Shown here in pieces: positions 6,994 to 13,644 of a stretch of DNA of 24,069 nucleotides (positions within the stretch are counted from its first letter, which is position 1; each line of letters starts with the position of its first letter). This DNA is from J054 sp051008735. Its GTDB lineage: Bacteria > Pseudomonadota > Gammaproteobacteria > Steroidobacterales > GCA-2729495. Below the pieces are notes generated by a model that did not search any database, was not told where the DNA came from, and saw only the letters and a list, made by a program, of their open reading frames with translations. The stretch lies in assembly GCA_051008735.1 (NCBI GenBank), contig JBPCXH010000077.1, positions 1 to 24,069 on the forward strand, written 5' to 3'. The translations under genes and the position numbers were made by a program.

Positions 6994-8679
6994 ATGATTG
7001 ATTCCGCGTACAGCTTTCCCGGGCAGCCGGTCCTGCTGGCAGTTCTGGCAGCACTGCTGTGCGGGTGCGCGGGGACCATGCGTGAGGACACGCAGGCTGT
7101 CAATTCTGCGCCCAATGGTAACTACCACCTGCTGATGGCTGAGATTGCCGCCCAGCGCGGCGAGCAGCAGATCGCTGCCCAGGAGTACCTGGCCGCGGCC
7201 AAAGACGGCAAAGACAGCGAAATTGCGCGCCGTGCGACGGAGTACGCCTTTGAATTCGGTTTCGATGACCTGGCCCTGCAGGCCGCTCATCGCTGGCTAA
7301 AACTGGCGCCGGACAGCAGCTCCGCCCGGGAATACCTGGGGCGACTGGAGTTACGTCGTCACAACCTGAGCGCCGCTCTGGGTCACCTTGCCGTGCTTCT
7401 GGGGCCGGCTGAAACCCGCAGTGGCGAAGATTACCTGGCCCTGGAATCAGAGCTTTCAGACGAAGCCAACGCTCAGGGCGTGACGCGCCTGATGGTCTGG
7501 CTGGGGGCTGGCCAGTCGCCTTCGGCCGGCTATCGACTGGCCGTGGCCCGTGCCGCCTACCGTTCCCGCGATGATGACCTGGCCCTGGACTGGGCCCGGC
7601 GAGTGGTGGAGGAGAACGGCTCACTGGAGGCGGACCTGTTAATCAGCCGTGTTCAGTTCGGCACCGGGGACGCCGATGCAGCGCTGCGACATCTGGCCCA
7701 GATGCTGCAGGCCCGGCCTTTGCCGCTGCTGGAACTGGAATTTGTCCGCCTGCTCGCATCAAGCCGGCGGGAAGAGGCGGCTTTGCAGGCATTGGAACGC
7801 ATGCTCGAGGCCTACGGGCGGCAGCCCGAGTTGCTGCTGCTGCGCGCGCGCGTCCTGCTGTCCGACGGTGATCTGCCTGCCGCTGCCGATGATTTCCGGG
7901 AACTGGCGGATTCGGGTCAGAGTGTTTACGAATCGATTTATTACCTGGGCCAGATTGCTGCCGACGACGGCGATGACGTTGAGGCGATTCGTCAGTACCT
8001 GCGCATTGGCTCGGGCCCGTATCAGTTGCCTGCCCAGTTTCGCATTGCCGCCCTGCGAGCTGAGGGCGGTGACCTGGACGCGGCGATCAAGCATCTGGAT
8101 GCTTTCGCCCAGCTGCATCCGCGCTCAGCCTTTGAGTTGCAGGTCGGTAAGGCGCAGCTACTCGAGCAATACGATCGCGACGAAGCGGCATTGGCAGCTT
8201 TTGACCAGGCTTTGGAATTCAAGCCTGACTCTCCGTCCCTGCTCCTGTCGCGCGGGATTGTCCGCGACCGCCTGGGTCAGACCGACCCGGCGATCCGCGA
8301 CATGCGGGCTGCTATCAAGCTGGCACCCTTTGACCCCGGCACCCTGAATGCCCTGGGGTATACCTTATCCAACCATGGTCGCAGTCAGCGCGAGGCGTTC
8401 GCGCTGATTCGCCTGGCGCTTGAGCAGGACCGCAGCAACCCGGCCATTCTGGACAGCATGGGCTGGGCGCTGTTTCGCCGCGGAGATCTGGATAGGGCGC
8501 GAGGCTTTTTGCAGCTGGCCTATGACGCATTTCCCGACCCCGAAGTCGCGGCCCATCTCGGCGAGGTTCTCTGGCAGACCGGTAGTCGCGACAAGGCGCG
8601 GCTAATCTGGCAGCAAGCACTGATTAATTATCCCGATAGCGCGCCCCTGCAGGAGATTACCGGGAGGTATCCCCTTTGA
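6994..8679 (+). CDS. lbcA: TPR-repeat outer-membrane lipoprotein, LbcA-like
   Basis: In Pseudomonas aeruginosa the lipoprotein at this map position (PA4667, LbcA) binds the periplasmic protease CtpA and helps it degrade peptidoglycan hydrolases. The product here has 561 residues: a short signal peptide with lipobox LCGC (cysteine at about residue 25), then tetratricopeptide-type helical repeats over most of its length. Recognisable TPR signatures include the segments around residues 392-410 (ALAAFDQALEFKPDSPSLL) and 475-505 (NPAILDSMGWALFRRGDLDRA). It lies directly upstream of lolB, as in Pseudomonas, and overlaps it by 4 bases. The function is inferred from position and architecture; ctpA is not in the window. 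Confidence 0.8.
   Translation: MIDSAYSFPGQPVLLAVLAALLCGCAGTMREDTQAVNSAPNGNYHLLMAEIAAQRGEQQIAAQEYLAAAKDGKDSEIARRATEYAFEFGFDDLALQAAHRWLKLAPDSSSAREYLGRLELRRHNLSAALGHLAVLLGPAETRSGEDYLALESELSDEANAQGVTRLMVWLGAGQSPSAGYRLAVARAAYRSRDDDLALDWARRVVEENGSLEADLLISRVQFGTGDADAALRHLAQMLQARPLPLLELEFVRLLASSRREEAALQALERMLEAYGRQPELLLLRARVLLSDGDLPAAADDFRELADSGQSVYESIYYLGQIAADDGDDVEAIRQYLRIGSGPYQLPAQFRIAALRAEGGDLDAAIKHLDAFAQLHPRSAFELQVGKAQLLEQYDRDEAALAAFDQALEFKPDSPSLLLSRGIVRDRLGQTDPAIRDMRAAIKLAPFDPGTLNALGYTLSNHGRSQREAFALIRLALEQDRSNPAILDSMGWALFRRGDLDRARGFLQLAYDAFPDPEVAAHLGEVLWQTGSRDKARLIWQQALINYPDSAPLQEITGRYPL
8662..8678 (+). promoter_or_regulatory. ribosome binding site deciding the TTG start of lolB
   Basis: GGGAGG at 8662-8667 lies 8 bases before TTG at 8676. 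No ATG or GTG in this frame lies nearby, and the TTG overlaps the upstream stop as TTGA. The strong Shine-Dalgarno at correct spacing makes TTG the likely start. Confidence 0.8.
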
Positions 8680-9308
8680 CTCAGCAGTCCGCGGCTTGCA
8701 GCCGGCGGGCTGGTGCGCTGCTGATACTCACCCTGATCACGACCGGTTGTGCCCTGCAGCGCACCGTTCCCGGTACCGCGGTGGCCTGGGACGAGCGGCG
8801 GGAGCAATTGCTGGCGCTGGACAGTTGGGAATTGCGGGGTCGTATCGGCGTAAAAACGGAGCAGGGCGGCGGTCAGGGTCGGCTTGAATGGGACCAGACC
8901 GGTACCTCAACCCGCTTGCAGGTCGCCGGCCCTTTTGGTGTCGGCGCCTGGGAGTTGCGTTGGGATGAACGCCAGGCGGTGCTGAGCAACCGGGCCGGTG
9001 ACCAGTCCCTGGCCTACGCAGGGCCGGATGCGCTGGATCAGATGTTGGCCGAGCAGGTGGGCTGGGACTTCCCTGCCGAGCGCACACGCTTCTGGGTTCT
9101 GGGGATCGCCGCGCCGGGTTCGCGCAGTCAATTGCGCTACGGCGCGGACGGCTGGCTCAGCGGCCTGGAGCAGGATGGCTGGGAGGTCGCCTTTGACCGC
9201 TTTGAACAGCAGGACGGCTTCTGGATGCCGCGCAAGATCACGCTGACGGGGCAGGCCTCACGCCTGCGTCTGGTTGTTGATCGCTGGCAGGCCTCCGTGT
9301 CGCTATAA
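8676..9308 (+). CDS. lolB: outer-membrane lipoprotein receptor LolB
   Basis: LolB accepts lipoproteins from the periplasmic carrier LolA and inserts them into the inner leaflet of the outer membrane. The 210-residue product has a positively charged N-terminus, a hydrophobic signal segment (about 12-23) and a lipobox-like ITTGC with the lipidated cysteine at about residue 25. The mature part carries the LolB-type segments WELRGRIGVK (about 51-60), GRLEWDQ and GPFGVGAWEL, and the late WEVAFDRFE region. Length matches the family. It starts at TTG, coupled by 4 bases to the LbcA-like gene. In most relatives ispE follows directly; here a tRNA gene comes next and ispE is not present. Confidence 0.9.
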   Translation: MTQQSAACSRRAGALLILTLITTGCALQRTVPGTAVAWDERREQLLALDSWELRGRIGVKTEQGGGQGRLEWDQTGTSTRLQVAGPFGVGAWELRWDERQAVLSNRAGDQSLAYAGPDALDQMLAEQVGWDFPAERTRFWVLGIAAPGSRSQLRYGADGWLSGLEQDGWEVAFDRFEQQDGFWMPRKITLTGQASRLRLVVDRWQASVSL

Positions 9309-9391
9309 AGCGGTTTTCATTTTGGCTCACAGCCATGCAAAATAACCTTGTCGACCCGGAGGTCCCCCGAGGTGTTGTCCGGGACAGCGAA

Positions 9392-9466
9392 TGGGGTGTA
9401 GCCAAGTGGTAAGGCAGCGGGTTTTGATCCCGTCATGCGCAGGTTCGAATCCTGCCACCCCAGCCA
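9392..9466 (+). tRNA. tRNA-Gln, anticodon TTG
   Basis: A complete cloverleaf can be drawn. The acceptor stem TGGGGTG pairs perfectly with CACCCCA. The D-arm is AGCCAAGTGGTAAGGC, the anticodon stem GCGGG/CCCGT encloses the loop TTTTGAT with anticodon TTG, and the T-arm contains the GGTTCGAATCC core. The CCA end is encoded (9464-9466). A T6 tract (9468-9473) follows one base later. A tRNA-Gln sits just before prs in Pseudomonas as well, so this location is conserved. No suppressor anticodon or insertion is present. Confidence 0.98.
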
Positions 9467-9497
9467 ATTTTTTAGCCACCACCGCGCAGGACCTGAA

Positions 9498-10472
9498 TTG
9501 AAAGCCAAGCAGAATCCGCTGCAGATTCCCAATATGGCCATCTTTTCGGGGAATGCGACCCCGCAACTGGCCTATCGGATTGCCCGTCATCTGACCTTGC
9601 CCCTGAGCAAGATCCAGGTGGGCCGTTTCAGCGACGGCGAGGTGAACATCGAGATCCTGGAGAACGTGCGCGGCCGCGATGCGTATATCGTCCAGTCGAC
9701 CTGTCCGCCTGTTAACGACAATCTGATGGAAACCCTGGTGATGGCTGACGCCCTGCGTCGCGCCTCCGTGGCCCGCATCACTGCTGTCATTCCCTACTAT
9801 GGTTACGCGCGCCAGGATCGCCGGCCGCGGGCCTCCCGCGTTCCGATTACCGCCCGGCTGGTCGCTGGCATGATTGCCGAGGCGGGCGTGGATCGGGTGC
9901 TGACCGTCGACCTGCACGCCGATCAGATCCAGGGCTTCTTTTCTATTCCGGTGGACAACGTTTATGCCTCGCCGGTCCTGCTGGGCGACTTGTGGCGTCA
10001 GGAGTACAGCGACATGGTGGTCGTGTCACCGGATGTCGGCGGCGTGGTCCGCGCCCGGGCCATCGCCAAGCGCATGGACGATGCGGATCTGGCGATTATC
10101 GACAAACGCCGCCCGCGGGCTAATGAGGCGCAGGTAATGAATATTATTGGCGAGGTCGAGGGCAAGACCTGCGTACTCATCGATGACATGGTCGATACGG
10201 CCGGCACCCTGTGCCAGGCGGCCGTTGCCTTGAAGGAACGCGGCGCTTCGCGGGTGTTGGCCTATATCACTCATGCGCTGCTGTCCGGCCCGGCCATAGA
10301 GCGAGTGCTGAACTCTGAGCTGGACGAACTGGTGGTTACCGACACGATTCCGTTATCCGAGGAGGCCCAGGCGATCGGCAAGATCCGCCAGTTGGGCGTG
10401 GCGGAGCTGCTGGCGGAAACCATGCGGCGGATTAGTCTGGACGAGTCGGTTAGTTCTTTGTACGTGGACTGA
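9498..10472 (+). CDS. prs: ribose-phosphate pyrophosphokinase (PRPP synthetase)
   Basis: Prs transfers pyrophosphate from ATP to ribose 5-phosphate, giving PRPP for nucleotide, histidine, tryptophan and NAD synthesis. Clear class I signatures are FSGNATPQLA at the N-terminus, GRFSDGE, the flexible-loop RQDRRPRASRVPITA, the metal-binding VDLHADQIQGFF, and the PRPP-binding VLIDDMVDTAGT. I chose TTG at 9498 because AGGA lies 6 bases upstream and because the residues before the internal methionine (PNM) match the PDM of E. coli Prs; ATG at 9534 has no Shine-Dalgarno and gives a protein a few residues short. The TTG version has 324 residues, somewhat longer than usual. The last 15 codons lie in a sequence duplicated downstream. 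Confidence 0.93.
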   Translation: MKAKQNPLQIPNMAIFSGNATPQLAYRIARHLTLPLSKIQVGRFSDGEVNIEILENVRGRDAYIVQSTCPPVNDNLMETLVMADALRRASVARITAVIPYYGYARQDRRPRASRVPITARLVAGMIAEAGVDRVLTVDLHADQIQGFFSIPVDNVYASPVLLGDLWRQEYSDMVVVSPDVGGVVRARAIAKRMDDADLAIIDKRRPRANEAQVMNIIGEVEGKTCVLIDDMVDTAGTLCQAAVALKERGASRVLAYITHALLSGPAIERVLNSELDELVVTDTIPLSEEAQAIGKIRQLGVAELLAETMRRISLDESVSSLYVD

Positions 10473-10625
10473 GTCTGGCAGTGGGCTGCCGCTTTCGGCG
10501 GTATTTCCCTTCGGTCGGAAAAACTCCCTCAGGAAAACACCGCCTGCGCGGCTGCCGGTCGCCGTCGTAGTGGGCCACGCGGTGGGGTTGCTGGCGTCTG
10601 GCTCGTCCCTGTGGGGGGGTGAGAG
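10426..10625 (+). repeat. tandem duplication, copy 1 (prs 3' end plus downstream DNA)
   Basis: This 200-base unit begins inside prs at GGCGGATTAGTCTGG and runs about 150 bases past its stop codon. It contains a short hairpin GCCG-CTTT-CGGC at about 10487-10498 and a run of seven G near 10613. The same order of sequence repeats immediately afterwards. Copy 1 is the functional one because it encodes the real Prs C-terminus. Confidence 0.9.
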
Positions 10626-10822
10626 GGCGGATTAGTCTGGACGAGTTGGTTAGTTCTTTGTGCGTGGACTGAGTCTGGTAGTGGGCTGCCGCTTTCGGCG
10701 GTATTTCCCTTCGGTCGGAGAAACTCCCTCAGGAAAACACCACCTGCGCGGCTGCCGGTTGGCTTGGCGGGGGCCACGCGGCAGGCTTGCCGGCGTCTGG
10801 CTCGTCCCTGTGGGGGGGTGAG
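10626..10822 (+). repeat. tandem duplication, copy 2 (non-functional prs tail)
   Basis: This copy follows copy 1 head to tail with an offset of 200 bases, falling to 199 toward the end. Its first part still reads as RISLDELVSSLCVD followed by TGA, where the true Prs tail is RISLDESVSSLYVD. Most differences in the first two thirds are single transitions (C to T, A to G, G to A). A block of roughly 40 bases around 10760-10798 differs more strongly. A degraded third start, GGCGGATGAGTCGGG, is at 10823. Confidence 0.9.
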
Positions 10823-10856
10823 GGCGGATGAGTCGGGCGGGGGTCGAAATCGGTGG

Positions 10857-10886
10857 TTGGCCCGCGGGGGGTGCTTCGGCTATTAT
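10857..10886 (+). promoter_or_regulatory. probable sigma70 promoter of rplY
   Basis: TTGGCC (10857-10862) and TATTAT (10881-10886) are separated by 18 bases and match the -35 and -10 consensus at four and five of six positions. Transcription would start near 10893, giving a leader of about 60 bases before the rplY ATG at 10954. The promoter lies just beyond the duplicated segment. Confidence 0.6.
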
Positions 10887-10953
10887 CGCGGCCCCGAATA
10901 GCTGCACTGCCAGGTCGAGAAGCAGGCAGCCGATCAATCAACAGGAGGCCATT

Positions 10954-11631
10954 ATGGCTAAGGGTTTCGATCTGGTCGCGGAACTCCGTGAGGATGCAGG
11001 GAAAGGTTCGAGCCGCCGCCTGCGCCGCGAAGGAAAAGTTCCAGCGATTATCTATGGTGGCGGCAAGCCGCCGCGCGCTCTGTCATTTGAACGCAATGCG
11101 CTCATGCGCAATATGGAGCAGGAAGCATTCTTCTCCAGCGTGATCAATGTTCAGGTAGGTGACAAGCAGCAGCCCGCCGTGCTTAAAGATGTGCAGATGC
11201 ATCCGGCCAAGCGGCTGATTCTGCATATGGATCTGCAGCGCATTATTGCTGACGAGAAGATTCGCATGACGGTGCCCATTCATTATCTGAATGAAGCCAC
11301 GGCTCCCGCTGTGAAGACGGGCGGCGGCACGGTTGCGCATTTGCTGACTGAAGTCGAGATCAGCTGTCTGCCTAAGGATCTGCCCGAGTACCTCGAAGTC
11401 GACATCATGGACCTTGAGTTGGACGCTGTGCTGAATCTGTCGGATATCACGATGCCTGAGGGTGTCGAGAGTACCGAGCTGGCCCAGGGCCCCGAGCATG
11501 ATCGCGCCATTGTTTCCATCCACATCCTCAAGGTTGCTGCTGAACCTGAGGAAGATGAAGAAGGCGAGGCTGCGGACGGCGAAACGCCCGCCGCGCCGGA
11601 AGGCGACGGCGACAAGCCGGAAGGCGAGTGA
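10954..11631 (+). CDS. rplY: 50S ribosomal protein bL25 with C-terminal CTC domain
   Basis: bL25 binds 5S rRNA in the large ribosomal subunit. The 225-residue product is the long CTC-type form: an N-terminal 5S-binding domain (about 1-95, including RREGKVPAIIYGGG and LKDVQMHP), then a beta-rich C-terminal domain (about 96-190), then an acidic tail rich in E, D, P and G. A consensus AGGAGG at 10943-10948 precedes the ATG by 5 bases, one of the strongest ribosome binding sites here. An in-frame start further upstream (10828) is rejected because it would read through the promoter. pth follows, in the conserved order. Confidence 0.96.
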   Translation: MAKGFDLVAELREDAGKGSSRRLRREGKVPAIIYGGGKPPRALSFERNALMRNMEQEAFFSSVINVQVGDKQQPAVLKDVQMHPAKRLILHMDLQRIIADEKIRMTVPIHYLNEATAPAVKTGGGTVAHLLTEVEISCLPKDLPEYLEVDIMDLELDAVLNLSDITMPEGVESTELAQGPEHDRAIVSIHILKVAAEPEEDEEGEAADGETPAAPEGDGDKPEGE

Positions 11632-11636
11632 TATCA

Positions 11637-11663
11637 GGCGCCGGGCTGTCATGGTCCGGCGCC
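11637..11663 (+). terminator. GC-rich hairpin between rplY and pth
   Basis: GGCGCCGG (11637-11644) and CCGGCGCC (11656-11663) are perfect 8-base inverted repeats around an 11-base loop. The following CATTTCATTT is T-rich but broken, so this may be a weak terminator, an attenuator or an mRNA 3'-end stabiliser rather than a full terminator. Confidence 0.6.
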
Positions 11664-11687
11664 CATTTCATTTCGCAAAGAGTCTGA

Positions 11688-12284
11688 ATGGTGACGGGCC
11701 TGACACCCAAGTTGATCGTGGGTCTTGGTAATCCGGGTCGCGAGCACGCGAAGGATCGCCACAATGTCGGTTTCTGGCTACTGGATGATGTGGCTGCCGG
11801 CGGTGGCGAGTCCTTTCGGGCCGATGCCAAGCTCCTGGGTGAGACCTGTCAGCCCCTGATTGGGACAACTCCTGTTCGTCTGCTCAAGCCCACCACCTAT
11901 ATGAACCTCAGCGGTGGCGCCGTGCGTCGGGCAATCGATTACTACAAGCTGGATATCGAACAGGTGCTGGTGATCCAGGATGAGATTGATTTGCCGGCCG
12001 GCGTGGCCCGACTAAAAGTCGGCGGTGGTCACGGCGGACACAACGGGCTGCGCGACATCATTCAGCATTGCGGGCGCGATTTCATGCGACTGCGTATTGG
12101 TGTCGGTCACCCGGGCACCAAAGAGCGTGTCACCGGCCACGTGCTCAAAGCCCCCGGCCGGGATGAACTGGCCTTGATTCACTCAGCGATGGATGAGGGC
12201 CGCCGTGCCCTGGAAACATTACTTAAAGAGGGCTGGGACCGGGCGATAACCGCCCTGCATACCGCGACCCCGCGGCCTGAATAG
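11688..12284 (+). CDS. pth: peptidyl-tRNA hydrolase
   Basis: Pth cleaves the ester bond of peptidyl-tRNAs that drop off the ribosome, which recycles tRNA. The 198-residue product has the family signatures LIVGLGNPG with N15, the catalytic histidine H25 in RHNVGF, the LLKPTTYMNLSG segment (65-76), D98 in IQDEID (equivalent to E. coli D93), and GGGHGGHNGLRD. The ATG at 11688 is followed directly by GTG, and the family alignment tolerates either start. ychF normally comes next; here an 8.4-kb minus-strand block intervenes. Confidence 0.97.
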   Translation: MVTGLTPKLIVGLGNPGREHAKDRHNVGFWLLDDVAAGGGESFRADAKLLGETCQPLIGTTPVRLLKPTTYMNLSGGAVRRAIDYYKLDIEQVLVIQDEIDLPAGVARLKVGGGHGGHNGLRDIIQHCGRDFMRLRIGVGHPGTKERVTGHVLKAPGRDELALIHSAMDEGRRALETLLKEGWDRAITALHTATPRPE

Positions 12285-12304
12285 CCCGGCCAGCAGGCAA
12301 GCTG

Positions 12305-12799
12305 CTAAGGCGTCGGTGGGTCCTGGATCACCGGAATGGTGGCGGCCAGGTTGTAATTCAGCGCCGCGTCCATTTTGCTTTCCACGTGGAAGAAGCGGGC
12401 AACTTTGGTCTCGGGCAGAATCCGGCGCATGCGTTTTAAATATTTCTCACGCAGTTTCACCATTTCGCGCTCGTAGCGGAAACGATCATCAAGCAGCCCC
12501 CGCGCGATCTCGTTAGTCATGGTTCGGTAGCTTTCTGAATAGCGGATGATGACGTCGACGCGGACATCATTGACCTTCTTGAGATCCTGGACATATTCAT
12601 TGAATAATTTCCAGAACTTGTCCCGTTCTTCATTGGTCAGATTCATTTCGCCGGCCAGCACAATGCGCCGTTCCTTTTCCAGCAGGTCCCGGGCAGCTGA
12701 CATTTGACTGCGCAAGTCCGGTTGGCGGACGTTTTGCTGGGCAATGACGGGGCTGACCAACAGGCTGACCAGGCAAATGGTCACGAAAATTCGATACAT
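12305..12799 (-). CDS. periplasmic helical protein of unknown function (Spy/LTxxQ-like architecture)
   Basis: The 164-residue product has a clear signal peptide (hydrophobic residues 4-19, likely cleavage VIA-QQ after residue 20). The mature part is predicted largely helical, with LTNEERDKFWKLFNEYV (54-70), RYSESY, LREKYLKRMRRILPETKVARFF (116-137) and VESKMDAALNYNLAATIPVI near the end. This layout is that of a common, uncharacterised proteobacterial periplasmic family (an LT..E..xFWxxY start and an ARxxQxExK-type end), loosely like Spy/CpxP chaperones. The start has AAGGA 11 bases upstream. It begins 2 bases after the channel gene stop, so the two are probably one operon. Function unknown. 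Confidence 0.75.
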   Translation of the reverse strand: MYRIFVTICLVSLLVSPVIAQQNVRQPDLRSQMSAARDLLEKERRIVLAGEMNLTNEERDKFWKLFNEYVQDLKKVNDVRVDVIIRYSESYRTMTNEIARGLLDDRFRYEREMVKLREKYLKRMRRILPETKVARFFHVESKMDAALNYNLAATIPVIQDPPTP

Positions 12800-12801
12800 G
12801 A

Positions 12802-13524
12802 TCAGTCGTCCTTCTTGTGGATGTTCGCGTTGATGTACGCACCAACAATACCGGCCACCAGCACGGCAATATAGAATTGCCCGGCCACCGCGCCGATGTA
12901 AGAGAAGGCCTGCGCAACCGGCCGGATGGGCGTTACGTCACCGTAGCCCAGGGTCGTCATGGTTACGAAGCTGAAATAGATCAGGTCAATGCCACTGCTG
13001 CCATCACCGTCGAGGTCCGCGCCTCGAAAGCTCCCGGGCAGCAACATTTCAATGGCCATGTTGAGTACGCCGAAACCAATGCCCAGCAACAGGTAGACAG
13101 AAATAGCGCCAATCAGCCGGTTGGTGTTGATCACCGTTGGTCGGTCGAAAAGATGGCCCATCGTAAAGGCCAGATTTAGCACGCAGAAAAGGAACATGGC
13201 GGTCAGGCCGATCAGTTCCAGCCAGAAGATGCCCGTATCAAGCCAGCCAGACAGGCTGCTTATGAAGGTGATAGCGGCCAGGGCTATACCAACGGCAGTC
13301 CATAGTGGGGATTCCACTACGCTCCAGATTGAGATGACCATGGTAGCCACGAATATGGTCTGTATGACCAGTCCACTATCGAATTTAGAACCGTCCGGGC
13401 CGACGATGTTGTCTCCGGCGGCAAGAATGTTGTTCAGCTCCAGGGTGATCGGGCCGACCACCAGCATGATCAGCAAGCCGATCAGCATAAAAGAGAAATT
13501 AGCCTCTCGCTTTAGTCGCGGCAT
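12802..13524 (-). CDS. K+ channel-like membrane protein (TLGYGD filter)
   Basis: The 240-residue protein has about six hydrophobic segments (11-30, 54-70, 76-92, 99-121, 138-158 and 205-230). Between the last two lies a pore helix with selectivity filter TLGYGD at 191-196 (canonical potassium filter TVGYGD), followed by VTP. This fits an inner-membrane ion channel of the Ion_trans_2 group with extra N-terminal helices. No RCK/TrkA-N or cyclic-nucleotide domain is present and no charged S4-like helix is visible, so gating is unclear. An acidic DLDGDGSSGID loop (170-180) precedes the pore helix. GGAG lies 11 bases before the ATG, with AT-rich -10-like sequence (CATAAT) upstream. Confidence 0.85.
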   Translation of the reverse strand: MPRLKREANFSFMLIGLLIMLVVGPITLELNNILAAGDNIVGPDGSKFDSGLVIQTIFVATMVISIWSVVESPLWTAVGIALAAITFISSLSGWLDTGIFWLELIGLTAMFLFCVLNLAFTMGHLFDRPTVINTNRLIGAISVYLLLGIGFGVLNMAIEMLLPGSFRGADLDGDGSSGIDLIYFSFVTMTTLGYGDVTPIRPVAQAFSYIGAVAGQFYIAVLVAGIVGAYINANIHKKDD

Positions 13525-13644
13525 GGTTTATCAATCTCCGCAGGCTAAAAAATTATGCGGATTGTACTGCCTATTCGAACTGCTCACATCGCGCCATCGG
13601 ATACGCCGTTCACTGTCAGAAATCATAGCGTACTCGTCAGGCGA

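Noticed and set aside
10529..10941. Overlapping minus-strand frames sharing the peptide PPTGTSQTPA
   Set aside because: The peptide repeat only reflects the DNA duplication behind prs; no start signals, and the frames cross the rplY promoter.
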